Assembly (NCBI RefSeq): GCF_007859295.1
Contig: NZ_VOHB01000002.1
Span: 310,001-374,000, forward strand
Source: Planococcus sp. CPCC 101016
GTDB lineage: Bacteria; Bacillota; Bacilli; Bacillales_A; Planococcaceae
Direction of reading: 5' to 3'
DNA: 64,000 bases
Positions within the stretch are counted from its first letter, which is position 1, and each line of letters starts with the position of its first letter. Under the pieces are notes generated by a model. The model did no database searches. It was not told where the DNA came from and worked only from the letters and a program-made list of their open reading frames with translations. Made by a program: the position numbers and the translations under genes. Positions 8,386 to 17,517 of this stretch are shown here, piece by piece.

Positions 8386-8419
8386 GAAGAGTGCTCAACT
8401 AGAGCATTCTTCTTTTTTT
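8386..8419 (+). terminator. Rho-independent terminator
   Basis: An 11-bp stem GAAGAGTGCTC / GAGCATTCTTC with a 5-base loop and a run of T. It closes the mhq-type operon. Confidence 0.9.
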
Positions 8420-8470
8420 ATAGTGAAATAAATTCCCCTGAAAAAGCAGGAAATATCAAAAAATATCTAT

Positions 8471-8496
8471 GTTTTCAGTAAACTTAATACGGGAAA
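8471..8496 (+). promoter_or_regulatory. Sigma-B type promoter of the catalase gene
   Basis: GTTTTC (8471-8476), exactly 14 bp, then GGGAAA (8491-8496). This matches the general-stress sigma-B pattern GTTTaa-N14-GGGwAw and lies 43 bases before the start codon. Bacillus katE, the homologous gene, is sigma-B controlled. Confidence 0.75.
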
Positions 8497-8538
8497 AAGA
8501 ATACTAACAAATAAAACACAAAAGGAGAAGAGGCACTA

Positions 8539-10578
8539 ATGGCAAATGGCAATAGGGATGAAAATAGCAAAAACCAGCAGTTGGAACAGTTTCGCGTTGA
8601 TGATCAAGACAAGGCGTTGACGACCAACCAAGGGCTGAAAGTTTCCGAAGATGAATTGTCGTTGAAGGCAGGTGTACGAGGTCCTACCCTTATGGAGGAT
8701 TTCCACTTTCGTGAAAAAATGACCCATTTCGACCATGAACGAATTCCGGAAAGGGTCGTGCATGCCCGCGGGTTTGCAGCACATGGTGAGTTTGAAGCTT
8801 ATGGAACAGCAGAACCTTACACAAAAGCAGGATTCCTTAAGAAAGGAAAGAAAACCCCCGTATTTGTCAGGTTTTCGACGGTAGTGGGTTTCAGAGGTTC
8901 AGCGGAGACGGTACGGGATACCCGCGGCTTTGCGACCAAATTCTATACCGAAGAAGGAAATTACGACCTGGTAGCCAATAATATGCCGGTGTTTTTCATA
9001 CAGGACGCCATCAAGTTTCCGGATCTTGTTCATGCCATCAAGCCGGAGCCCCATACAGAAATGCCTCAGGCAGCAGCAGCCCATAATACGTTTTGGGACT
9101 TTGTCGCTAACAATACCGAATCTGCCCATCATGTCATTTGGAATATGGCGGATCGGGCAATTCCCCGCAGTTTCCGCATGATGGAAGGTTTTGGTGTGCA
9201 TACATTCCGTTTTATCAACGATGAAGGAAAATCCCATTTTGTGAAATTTCATTGGAAGCCGAAACTGGGTGTCCATTCGCTCGTGTGGGATGAAGCACAG
9301 AAAATTGCCGGAAAAGACCCGGACTTCAATCGCCGGGATTTATGGGAGTCTATTGAAGCTGGGGATTATCCGGAATACGAATTTGGTGTTCAGATTTTAC
9401 CTCAGGAAGACGAATTTAAATTCGATTTCGATGTTCTGGATCCGACGAAAATTTGGCCGGAAGAAGATGTACCGGTAACGATGATCGGCAAGATGACATT
9501 GAACCGCAATGTCGATAACGTCTTTGCCGAAACTGAGCAAGTGGCGTTCCATCCGGGTCATGTGGTGCCAGGCATCGATTTCACCAATGATCCTCTTCTG
9601 CAAGGACGATTGTTCTCCTATACAGACACACAGCTGATTCGTTTGGGCGGACCGAACTTCCATGAAATTCCGATCAACCGGCCTGTCTGTCCATTCCACA
9701 ATAACCAGCGGGATGGCTATAATCGCCAGACCATCAATAAAGGCGCAGTCAGCTACCGCCCGAATTCGATGGCGAATAATACACCCGCGCCTGTGAGCCC
9801 GGCGGAAGGCGGATATGAACATTACCAGGAGAAAGTAGAAGGACGGAAAGTGCGTGCCAGAAGCGAAAGTTTTAACGATCATTTTTCACAGACCAAACTT
9901 TTCTGGAATTCGATGAGCGCCACAGAGAAAAAGCATATTGTGGAAGCTTATAGTTTCGAGCTTGGGAAATGCGATATGCCGATCCGGGAAATGAATATTG
10001 ACGTACTGAGGAACGTTGACTTGGAGCTTGCGCAGAAAGTAGCGAAAAATATCGGGGTGGCACCACCAGGGAGCGGGGGATCGGATGTCACAAAATCTTC
10101 CCCGGCACTCAGTCAGGAAAATACAGTGAAGCTGCCGGATACCCGGAAAGTCGGTGTGCTGATTGCAGATGGATTCACTGGCAGCGAAGTCGCCCAAGTG
10201 CTTGATGGGCTCGAATCCCATAAAATGAAGTATGAAATCATCAGCGAAAATCAAGGGACGGTCACAGGTTCGGATGGCAAGCAGTTAACAGTTGCCCATA
10301 CTTTCAGCACAACCGACGCTGTATTGTACGACGCGCTGTTCGCTGTCGGCGGTTCGGATGTGTCCAAGACATTCGCCAAAAACGCTGCGAAATTCCTCGG
10401 TGAAGCATTTGATCATTACAAGGCGATTGGTGCTTTGCAGGAAGGCGAAAAATGGTTGGCGGCTGCGGAAATGCTGGATCAGCCCGGAGTGATCACCGGA
10501 GGAGAGGCCGCTGACTTCACGAAAAGCTTTATTGAAGCAGTTACTGCACATCGCCATTGGGACCGGGAAATCAGCTGA
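8539..10578 (+). CDS. katE: Large-subunit (clade 2, HPII/KatE-type) catalase
   Basis: 679 residues, the long catalase form. The distal His lies in [10 protein letters not shown], the distal Asn in NNMPVFF, and the proximal heme Tyr in [15 protein letters not shown]. The last 150 or so residues (from [10 protein letters not shown]) form the DJ-1/PfpI-like flavodoxin domain found only in large catalases. It removes hydrogen peroxide in the cytoplasm. A sigma-B type promoter precedes it and a strong terminator follows, so it is a single-gene unit of the general stress response. The start has AAAGGAGA twelve bases upstream. Confidence 0.95.
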   Translation: MANGNRDENSKNQQLEQFRVDDQDKALTTNQGLKVSEDELSLKAGVRGPTLMEDFHFREKMTHFDHERIPERVVHARGFAAHGEFEAYGTAEPYTKAGFLKKGKKTPVFVRFSTVVGFRGSAETVRDTRGFATKFYTEEGNYDLVANNMPVFFIQDAIKFPDLVHAIKPEPHTEMPQAAAAHNTFWDFVANNTESAHHVIWNMADRAIPRSFRMMEGFGVHTFRFINDEGKSHFVKFHWKPKLGVHSLVWDEAQKIAGKDPDFNRRDLWESIEAGDYPEYEFGVQILPQEDEFKFDFDVLDPTKIWPEEDVPVTMIGKMTLNRNVDNVFAETEQVAFHPGHVVPGIDFTNDPLLQGRLFSYTDTQLIRLGGPNFHEIPINRPVCPFHNNQRDGYNRQTINKGAVSYRPNSMANNTPAPVSPAEGGYEHYQEKVEGRKVRARSESFNDHFSQTKLFWNSMSATEKKHIVEAYSFELGKCDMPIREMNIDVLRNVDLELAQKVAKNIGVAPPGSGGSDVTKSSPALSQENTVKLPDTRKVGVLIADGFTGSEVAQVLDGLESHKMKYEIISENQGTVTGSDGKQLTVAHTFSTTDAVLYDALFAVGGSDVSKTFAKNAAKFLGEAFDHYKAIGALQEGEKWLAAAEMLDQPGVITGGEAADFTKSFIEAVTAHRHWDREIS

Positions 10579-10598
10579 ATGCAAGAAACGGAATCCAG

Positions 10599-10634
10599 AA
10601 AGTCCCCTTTCAAAAATTGAAAGGGGACTTTTTG
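10599..10634 (+). terminator. Rho-independent terminator after katE
   Basis: A 15-bp perfect stem (AAAGTCCCCTTTCAA and its complement) with a 3-base loop and a T-run. Confidence 0.9.
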
Positions 10635-10709
10635 TGTTTGGTGATAGATTTGCTGAACTTGAAGTTTTTAAAGCGGCAGAGCTGGTTGCTTGCCATAAAT
10701 CAGGCTAGG

Positions 10710-13166
10710 TCATTTTAAAGAAGATACCCTTTTCATCAGCATACCTGTAAATTGTTCTGCAGGAAGCGGTTTACTGTACAAGTAGCCTTGGATTTCATCA
10801 CAGCCCAAGTCTTGCAGCAATGCCAGCTGTTCTTCAGTTTCCACACCTTCTGCAATGACCGACATGTCGAAGCTATGCGCAATGAAAATCATAGCTTTGA
10901 CGAGAGCTTTGTCGTGAGGATTCGCAGTCATGTCCTGAATGAATGGCTGGGCAATTTTCAGGTTGTTGAGAGGGAAGCGCTTCAAGTAGCTCAGCGAAGA
11001 GTAGCCGGTGCCGAAATCATCAATAGCAATCTGCACACCCAAGCTTCTCAATTCCTGCATCCTGAAAATGGCCTTTTCCGCATCTTCAACAGCAACACCC
11101 TCCGTAATTTCAAGTTCCAGGGAAGACGCCGCAAAGCCGGTCTTCGTTAAAGCAGTTTGAACAGTGAACAGTAAGTCGTCGTGCAGAAACTGCAGAGGAG
11201 ATAAGTTCACTGCCAACTTCAAATGGGAATGCCCCAAATCGTGCCATTCTCTTGCCTGTTTGCAGGCTGTATAAAGCACCCACTCATCGATCGGAAGAAT
11301 TAAGCGGGTTTCTTCCGCCAATGGGATGAATTCTCCAGGCGAAATAACGTCGCCGTCTGCGGTCTGCCAGCGGATCAACGCTTCCATACCGATGATTTCA
11401 CCTGTCGCAGCCTGAATTTGCGGCTGATAATGAAGAACGAACTCTTCTTTAGCCAGTGCACGGCGCAGATCGTTTTCAAGTTTTATTTTACGGGAAGCGG
11501 TAAAAGCCATATCGTCCGAAAAGAACTGATAATGATTTTTCCCTTTTTCCTTTGCACTGTACATTGCACTGTCTGCGTTCTTCAGCAGTTCGGTAGTCGT
11601 CTCACCGTCTTTCGGGAAAACCGCGATGCCGATGCTCATCGAGATATGCAATTCCTGGCCAAGGATGGTCAAGGGGCTTGCAAGTGCAGCTTGCAGCCTG
11701 TTGATCATCGGTGCAATATCTTTTTCAGTTTGAATATTATTCAGGATCAATGTGAATTCATCACCGCCTTGCCGGGAAACGATATCATGGGAACGCAGGT
11801 TTTCTGCAACTTTTTGTGAAAATCCCTGCAGCAGCAAATCCCCGAAGTCATGGCCGAACGTATCGTTGATGTTTTTAAACCGGTCCAAGTCAATGAACAC
11901 GACAGCAATTTTTTGCGATTTTTGTTTAGCGCCCGATATGGCAGCTTCAAGCTTTTCCAAGAACAGCCTTCTGTTCGGCAAACCGCTCAATACATCATGG
12001 TAGGCCATGTGCTTCATTTGCTGAACAGCTTCCTCCAGTTCTTCATTCTTAGCAGTGACTTCCACCGTTCTTTGTTCGATTTTGTGTTCGAGGACAGAAG
12101 TCAGTTGATGGTAGTTGAACAACAGCTTCCGGTTATCGCGCAAGGTAAAGACCTGCCGGGTAATGACCAGGATCACTGATGTGCCGGCTCCGGCAATCAA
12201 GCCATTCATATCGCCTTTTTGCTCGAAAATCATGACAATAAACAGCAGCACCAGGCTGAAATAAGGAAGCAGCAGACGCAAGGAAATCACATCGTCAGCA
12301 GGTTTGGATTCTGTAACTGGAACTGCAGCCCCTACAGTTTCCAGTGCGTACAAACCGGCAAATGCCATCAACAGAAGACCAAGAGACCATAACGGATCGT
12401 ACAAAGTGCCTGAGTTATAAGTGGAAGCGATGGTCGTATAAAGATACGCCGTATCCGCCAGAACCTGGACCATCAAACCGGCAACAATCAAAGTCAGCAC
12501 CCGGCGCTGAAAAAAGTAGGCAGAACCGATATAGAAACTGATTGCACCAAACAACAGGAACAAATCGCCAATCGGATAGCCGATCGATACGGCGAGCAGG
12601 ATAGGGGAGACCGCATCTCCTGTAGACAGAGGATGAATCAGGAAATGCCAGCTGAGTGCTGAGAAAACAGCAATAATGATGGCCATGTCGAAAAGAAACT
12701 TGATCTGATACGAGTTTTCTTTTTTCTGCCAGAGTTGATAAGCAAAAGCCGTTAAATAACAAAAGATTTGGAGAAAGTAAAACAGATCCGACCAGCCGGG
12801 GTAACTTGCTTCGATGCGCGCAATGTGGTGGGTGTAAAACCAAATGCTTTCAGCGATGGCATAGCTGAAACAGCCGAATGAAGCAAGCAGCCAGAAGTAG
12901 CGGTCCCCGTCAGTCAATTTTAAATAGACGATAAAAAGGACAGTTCCGGCAACCAGAGGAGCGGTCCAGGAAAAGAGATTGGCCACCAGCAGATGAACAT
13001 TGTCATTCCCGGGATTCAGTAAAATCCAGGCATAGTAGATAGAGATATGAAGGAAGATATAAGAACCAAATAGGGTTTTTGCTTTAGAGAGAGTAATGCC
13101 TTTCACCTCATTTACTAAAATGAATTGTATGAATAAAAATTCTGAATTTAACGAATTCGTTGTCAT
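10710..13166 (-). CDS. Multi-pass membrane GGDEF-EAL protein
   Basis: Up to 818 residues. About ten hydrophobic segments fill residues 30-350, then a short coiled coil (HKIEQRTVEVTAKNEELEEAVQQM), GGDEF (about 385-545) and EAL (about 560-810). GGDEF is intact and RSHD five residues before it is a full inhibitory RxxD site. In EAL most catalytic residues are present, but the usual LKID reads LKIA, so phosphodiesterase activity may be weakened. The start is unsettled: the ATG at 13166 lacks a ribosome binding site and sits on a likely TATAAT -10 box, while GAGGTGAAAGG near 13100 suggests translation begins near 13106 or just after. Confidence 0.8.
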   Translation of the reverse strand: MTTNSLNSEFLFIQFILVNEVKGITLSKAKTLFGSYIFLHISIYYAWILLNPGNDNVHLLVANLFSWTAPLVAGTVLFIVYLKLTDGDRYFWLLASFGCFSYAIAESIWFYTHHIARIEASYPGWSDLFYFLQIFCYLTAFAYQLWQKKENSYQIKFLFDMAIIIAVFSALSWHFLIHPLSTGDAVSPILLAVSIGYPIGDLFLLFGAISFYIGSAYFFQRRVLTLIVAGLMVQVLADTAYLYTTIASTYNSGTLYDPLWSLGLLLMAFAGLYALETVGAAVPVTESKPADDVISLRLLLPYFSLVLLFIVMIFEQKGDMNGLIAGAGTSVILVITRQVFTLRDNRKLLFNYHQLTSVLEHKIEQRTVEVTAKNEELEEAVQQMKHMAYHDVLSGLPNRRLFLEKLEAAISGAKQKSQKIAVVFIDLDRFKNINDTFGHDFGDLLLQGFSQKVAENLRSHDIVSRQGGDEFTLILNNIQTEKDIAPMINRLQAALASPLTILGQELHISMSIGIAVFPKDGETTTELLKNADSAMYSAKEKGKNHYQFFSDDMAFTASRKIKLENDLRRALAKEEFVLHYQPQIQAATGEIIGMEALIRWQTADGDVISPGEFIPLAEETRLILPIDEWVLYTACKQAREWHDLGHSHLKLAVNLSPLQFLHDDLLFTVQTALTKTGFAASSLELEITEGVAVEDAEKAIFRMQELRSLGVQIAIDDFGTGYSSLSYLKRFPLNNLKIAQPFIQDMTANPHDKALVKAMIFIAHSFDMSVIAEGVETEEQLALLQDLGCDEIQGYLYSKPLPAEQFTGMLMKRVSSLK

Positions 13167-13466
13167 TTATTTCATTATAGTGAAGTTTACTGGAAAAAGA
13201 AACATTTATATTACATATAATAACATTTTTATACAGAATATTAACTATTTTAATGTTTTGGACGTAGGAGTATATGCTTTAGTAAAAGCTGGAAAGATGC
13301 GGAGGTTAAAAGTAGAGTTACATGAAGTTTGTACCTGCGGCCAAAAAGAAGGATACTAGAGTTGTAGTAAACAATTGTACGATAGATGGGGAGCGTTAAC
13401 ATTTCAGTACACGCACAATAAAATCTGAAGGTTAGATGCCAGAACCCATGAAAGAGGAGGATATGC
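13167..13466. other. 300-base intergenic region without a gene
   Basis: This AT-rich gap separates the divergent GGDEF-EAL and glutathione peroxidase genes. On the minus strand TATAAT lies just before 13166 and is a likely -10 element. I find no convincing promoter, repeat or small gene for the plus strand beyond the ribosome binding site at 13455. Confidence 0.5.
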
Positions 13467-14003
13467 ATGTCGATTTATTCATTCCAGACAACATTATCAA
13501 ACGGGGAAGAACTGCAGCTCGAGAAATTCCAAGGCGAGGTCCTGCTGATTGTGAATACAGCCAGTAAATGCGGATTGACCCCTCAGTACGAAGAATTAGA
13601 AGGTCTCTACAAAGCGCATAAAGCAAAAGGATTTGAAATCATCGGCTTCCCATGCGATCAGTTCGGTGGACAGGAACCGGGAACGGACGAAGAAATAATG
13701 GAATTCTGTTCTGCCAACTTCGGCGTCAGCTTCCCGCTTACCCGAAAAACGGAAGTTAACGGCGAAAATGCGCATCCGGTCTATCAGTATTTGCGCAGCC
13801 AAGCGCCGGCTGATGAAAAGTTTGATGAGGCGGGCGCTTTGCAGAGAGAAGATCGCGATATGGTGGAAAGTTCCGATATCCAATGGAATTTCACTAAATT
13901 CCTGATCGATCGCAATGGAAATGTGGTCCATCGTTTTGCTCCGACCGTAAAACCAAAAGAAACTGAAGATATTATTGAGAAGTTATTGGGCGAAGTTGTA
14001 TAA
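13467..14003 (+). CDS. gpo: Glutathione/thiol peroxidase
   Basis: 178 residues. The active-site Cys35 sits in NTASKCGLTPQY, FPCDQFGGQEPG supplies the Gln and second Cys, and the Trp of the triad is in IQWNFTKFLID. This is the Cys-type glutathione peroxidase family (bsaA/gpo), which in Bacillales reduces peroxides with thioredoxin or bacillithiol systems rather than glutathione. GAGGAGG precedes the ATG. It is a single-gene unit with a strong terminator and lies near the catalase gene, in keeping with peroxide defence. The symbol follows B. subtilis usage. Confidence 0.9.
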   Translation: MSIYSFQTTLSNGEELQLEKFQGEVLLIVNTASKCGLTPQYEELEGLYKAHKAKGFEIIGFPCDQFGGQEPGTDEEIMEFCSANFGVSFPLTRKTEVNGENAHPVYQYLRSQAPADEKFDEAGALQREDRDMVESSDIQWNFTKFLIDRNGNVVHRFAPTVKPKETEDIIEKLLGEVV

Positions 14004-14024
14004 GGTGATTTATAAGAAGTGAAA

Positions 14025-14076
14025 TAAGCACAGCTGAAATGGTTAGCGCCATTTCAGCTGTGCTTATTTTTCTTTT
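14025..14076 (+). terminator. Rho-independent terminator
   Basis: A 17-bp perfect stem (AAGCACAGCTGAAATGG and its complement), a 6-base loop and T-rich tail. Confidence 0.9.
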
Positions 14077-14173
14077 TAATTAAAATTTTTGGCTGCCTTT
14101 TGTATTGTATAGCCTTTATATAGAAGATAAGTGAAGCAAATCTTAAAAAGAGTAAGAAAATTTAAATACTTCG

Positions 14174-14202
14174 TTGACAGGCAATCTATATTGTCTTACA
14201 AT
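14174..14202 (+). promoter_or_regulatory. Promoter of the tct operon with embedded GntR-type operator
   Basis: TTGACA (14174-14179), 17 bp, TACAAT (14197-14202): a near-consensus sigma-A promoter. The dyad ATTGTCTTACAAT (14190-14202) overlaps the -10 box. Its core fits the FadR-type GntR pattern TnGTnnnACnA. The same dyad recurs at 20133 in the same position relative to its promoter. Confidence 0.75.
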
Positions 14203-14258
14203 AAAACATATTAACAATCAGAATATTTTAAATCTATAGTCTATCGAGGAGGATCAGT

Positions 14259-14774
14259 ATGGTTGCGAAACACGAAGACGTTTTTTCAGGAGCGTTTCTC
14301 TTAGTTGTAAGCGTTATCATTTTTATTACCAGTTTCAGCTTTGAGGCGCTGACTACCAGTTTAGTAGGTCCGGCTTTTATGCCCCAAATCATTGCAATAA
14401 TAATGGCCATATTCAGTGTGATCATCACTGTAAGTGGCTTCAAAAAAAGCAAGTCCGCAACAGAAAAGACAACTACACCAGAAGAAGTTAAGGAAGAAGA
14501 ACTTCAAGAAGAACTAATAGTAACCGAAAAGAAAAGCTATAAACCGGTATTGATAAGTTTAGCGCTAATGATTGGATATGTCGCGCTGCTGTCTTATGTC
14601 GGATTCCTGATCATGACCATCGTGTATATTTTCTTGCAGATGCTGCTGTTAAGTCATATCACCCATCGCAAAGTTTGGCTGTTTCTTCTAATTTCCGTTG
14701 TTACATCCGCTGCAATCTATTACCTTTTCCGCAATGTATTTTACGTCATGCTTCCTACTGGAATCATTGGCTAA
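14259..14774 (+). CDS. tctB: Tripartite tricarboxylate transporter, TctB subunit
   Basis: 171 residues with four membrane segments arranged as two pairs around a charged Glu/Lys-rich loop (about 70-95). This is the small-permease TctB pattern. With TctA and the lipoprotein TctC it forms a secondary transporter driven by ion gradients for carboxylic acids. It starts with AGGAGGA before the ATG and lies 12 bases before tctA. The promoter at 14174 drives the set. The neighbours degrade glucarate and galactarate, so an aldarate is the likely cargo; that is inference from context. Confidence 0.85.
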   Translation: MVAKHEDVFSGAFLLVVSVIIFITSFSFEALTTSLVGPAFMPQIIAIIMAIFSVIITVSGFKKSKSATEKTTTPEEVKEEELQEELIVTEKKSYKPVLISLALMIGYVALLSYVGFLIMTIVYIFLQMLLLSHITHRKVWLFLLISVVTSAAIYYLFRNVFYVMLPTGIIG

Positions 14775-14786
14775 GGAGGATGAATT

Positions 14787-16286
14787 ATGTTCGATATGCT
14801 ATTTGCGGGCTTCGGGTCCGTCATGACTTTACAAATTATCATGCTTATCGCAGCCGGTGTGGCTTTAGGGCTCGTATTCGGTTCGATACCGGGTTTGACT
14901 GCCACCATGGCCGTCGCCATTTGCTTACCGATTACTTACGGAATGGATCCAATCGCAGGAATGTCACTCTTAATGGGCTTGTACATCGGCGGTGTTTCAG
15001 GCGGGCTGATCCCGGCGATCTTATTGAAGCTTCCGGGTACACCCTCTTCAATTGCGACAACGTTCGATGGTTATCCGATGGCTCAAAGGGGAGAACCTGG
15101 GAAAGCATTCAATTATGCCATCGTTTCCTCTTTCCTGGGAGGACTCCTCAGTATTATCGTCCTGATTATGATTGCACCTCCTTTGGGAAGAGTGGCTTTG
15201 CAATTCGGACCATTCGAGTTTTTTGCCATCGTTATATTTTCCTTGACCTTAATCGCAAGTCTGTCAGGAGATTCTTTGTCAAAAGGCATCATGGCTGGTT
15301 TACTGGGAATTTCTTTTGCCATGGTAGGAGCAGCGCCTATTGATGCATTTCCGCGTTTTACATATGGATTCACTGACATGAACGCAGGATTTAATCTGCT
15401 TCCGGTATTGATCGGGTTGTTTGCTTTATCGGAAATCTTTTTAGCTGCTGAAAAGAAAGTTAAAAAAGGCTTAAATGCAAAACTCGCCAAAGTGAATTAC
15501 AGAGTGAGCATGAAAGAATATATGGCGCAAGGCTGGAACTTTTTACGCTCAAGTCTTATTGGGCTGGGAATCGGGATTCTGCCGGGTATCGGCGGCGGTA
15601 CGTCCAATATTATTGCGTATGTGGCTGCGAAGAGTTCTTCGAAAAAGCCGGAAGAGTTTGGAAAAGGGAATCCTGCCGGAGTTGTTGCTTCTGAGTCATC
15701 CAATAACGCTGCAGTAGGCGGAGCGCTTGTTCCGCTTATCTCTTTAGGGATTCCTGGCGATACAGTAACAGCCATGCTTTTAGGTGGACTGGTATTGCAC
15801 GGCTTGCAGCCCGGCCCGTTGCTGATGCAAAACAGCGGGGATGTAGTGTACGGAATTTTTGCTGCACTTCTCATCGCGAATGTCTTCATGATTCTCTTCC
15901 TATTCATGGGCATGAAAGGCTTTATCCGCTTGTTGAGCATTCCACAGCATATTCTCTATCCGATTATTCTTGCGCTTTGTGTGGTAGGGGCTTTCGGAGT
16001 CAATAATAGATTGTTTGATGTAGGTGCTTTGCTGTTCTTCGGCGTATTGGGTTATCTGATGATTAAGTTTGGCTTCCCGCTGACGCCGCTTGTTCTTGGC
16101 TTTATATTAGGGCCGCTGCTGGAAACTAATTTGCGAAGAGGGCTGATGCTTTCACAAGGTGATTTTATGCCATTCCTGACTTCACCGATTGCGGCTGCTT
16201 TCCTGCTGGTTGCCGCAGCTTCCGTAATCTTCGTAATTTATAATAATCACAAGAAAAAGAAAGGCGCCAGTGTTCTGGATGTATAA
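14787..16286 (+). CDS. tctA: Tripartite tricarboxylate transporter, TctA subunit
   Basis: 499 residues with about twelve membrane segments. GLVFGSIPGLTATMAVAICLP near the N-terminus and GIGILPGIGGGTSNIIAY in the middle are the two glycine/proline-rich repeats that define TctA (PF01970). It is the large channel-forming permease of the TctABC complex in the cytoplasmic membrane. TAAGGAGGA precedes the ATG. The order B-A-C is seen here. It belongs to the aldarate locus and shares its operator-controlled promoter. Confidence 0.95.
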   Translation: MFDMLFAGFGSVMTLQIIMLIAAGVALGLVFGSIPGLTATMAVAICLPITYGMDPIAGMSLLMGLYIGGVSGGLIPAILLKLPGTPSSIATTFDGYPMAQRGEPGKAFNYAIVSSFLGGLLSIIVLIMIAPPLGRVALQFGPFEFFAIVIFSLTLIASLSGDSLSKGIMAGLLGISFAMVGAAPIDAFPRFTYGFTDMNAGFNLLPVLIGLFALSEIFLAAEKKVKKGLNAKLAKVNYRVSMKEYMAQGWNFLRSSLIGLGIGILPGIGGGTSNIIAYVAAKSSSKKPEEFGKGNPAGVVASESSNNAAVGGALVPLISLGIPGDTVTAMLLGGLVLHGLQPGPLLMQNSGDVVYGIFAALLIANVFMILFLFMGMKGFIRLLSIPQHILYPIILALCVVGAFGVNNRLFDVGALLFFGVLGYLMIKFGFPLTPLVLGFILGPLLETNLRRGLMLSQGDFMPFLTSPIAAAFLLVAAASVIFVIYNNHKKKKGASVLDV

Positions 16287-16356
16287 ACTGCTTTGCAGAG
16301 GGGTTCGTTTTTAATGGGCTTAGACCCGTTGAAATAAAAAATAAGGGGGAAATTAG

Positions 16357-17358
16357 ATGAAGAATATATTAAAGAAGACTTTGTTCGGTTCGGTTCTGGC
16401 AACATCACTATTATTCTTAGGAGCTTGTGGAGGAGATGAAGCAAGCAGCGACGCTAATGCGAACAATGATCCTGCTACGGATTATCCATCAGGGCCGATT
16501 ACGGTTGTTGTACCTGCTGGAGCAGGGGGAGACACGGATTTAAATACACGGATCATGGCTAAGTATTTGGAGAAAGAACTCGATACGAATATCGTCGTAT
16601 CGAATGTCACCGGTTCAGGTGGTGCAACAGGAACACAAACAGTTCTGGATGCGAAGCCTGACGGGCAAACGGTGTTAGCGTTCCATAATTCCATGCTTTT
16701 AAATAATGTTTTCGGATTAACAGACTACACCTACGATGAATTTAAAATGGCGGGTGTCGGTGTGTTGGACCAATCGAACACTTTCCTTACGTCTCCAGAT
16801 TCCGAATTCCAGGACATTCCGTCTTTGATTGAATATGCAAAGGCTAATCCTGGAGAAGTAACGATGGCCACTGAAATTGGTTCGATGACGTATATTCAAA
16901 CATTGCAGTTCCAGGAACTTGCAGGGGTTGAATTCAATATTGTAGACATTGGCGGTGCATCCGATAAAATTGCAGCTCTTCTTGGAGGGCGTGTGGATAT
17001 TGTGCCAACATCTCTTGGATTAGTAAGTGGCTATATCGAATCCGGGGACATGGTGTCACTCGGTATTATGGCAGAGGAACGCCTTGAAGGAGCGCCTGAC
17101 GTTCCGACATTCAAAGAGCAGGGCATCGATATCGTCATCGACAAAATCTTCTACTGGGGCTTTGATCCTGAAACGCCAGATGAATACGTAGCAAAATTTT
17201 CTGAAGCGATAGAGAAAGTTGTTGCTAACGAAGACTACCAAAAAGAAATCGAAGATTCATGGTTGTCGCCTGTTTACTTAGATCAAGAAGCAACAAACAC
17301 GAAATTAGAAGAAATCAATGCCAGCTATCAAGAGGCATTCGAGAAGTCTGAACAATAA
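16357..17358 (+). CDS. tctC: Tripartite tricarboxylate transporter substrate-binding lipoprotein, TctC
   Basis: 333 residues. The signal peptide ends in a lipobox (LFLGAC, Cys24), so the protein is a lipid-anchored receptor outside the membrane. PAGAGGDTDLNTRIMAKYL and GGASDKIAALLGGRVDIVP are the substrate-binding hallmarks of the Bug/TctC family (PF03401). The start has AAGGGGG before ATG. It is last of the three transporter genes; a strong intercistronic hairpin follows at 17408, which may keep its message at a higher level than the enzymes downstream. Ligand is probably galactarate or glucarate by context. Confidence 0.95.
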   Translation: MKNILKKTLFGSVLATSLLFLGACGGDEASSDANANNDPATDYPSGPITVVVPAGAGGDTDLNTRIMAKYLEKELDTNIVVSNVTGSGGATGTQTVLDAKPDGQTVLAFHNSMLLNNVFGLTDYTYDEFKMAGVGVLDQSNTFLTSPDSEFQDIPSLIEYAKANPGEVTMATEIGSMTYIQTLQFQELAGVEFNIVDIGGASDKIAALLGGRVDIVPTSLGLVSGYIESGDMVSLGIMAEERLEGAPDVPTFKEQGIDIVIDKIFYWGFDPETPDEYVAKFSEAIEKVVANEDYQKEIEDSWLSPVYLDQEATNTKLEEINASYQEAFEKSEQ

Positions 17359-17407
17359 TCAACTCTTCTTATATAAACCCAGTAAGTTAACGAATCTACA
17401 AAATGGA

Positions 17408-17463
17408 GACAGCAGCTCTGAGAAGCGGCCATAGAACAGAGGGTACTTCAAGGAGCTGCTGTC
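17408..17463 (+). other. Intercistronic RNA hairpin between tctC and the UxuA-like gene
   Basis: GACAGCAGCTC (17408-17418) pairs perfectly with GAGCTGCTGTC (17453-17463), and an inner CTCTG/CAGAG stem lies in the loop. No T-run follows, so it is not a simple terminator. It may stabilise the upstream message or attenuate the downstream genes. Confidence 0.5.
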
Positions 17464-17517
17464 CTAAATTTAAGGAACAACAAGCAGTCGATAAATTGTG
17501 AAGAGGTGATTTGGGAA

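Noticed and set aside
13096-13468. Open frames in the gap before the glutathione peroxidase gene
   Set aside because: No ribosome binding sites, skewed composition and no family resemblance; they overlap real genes or promoter sequence.
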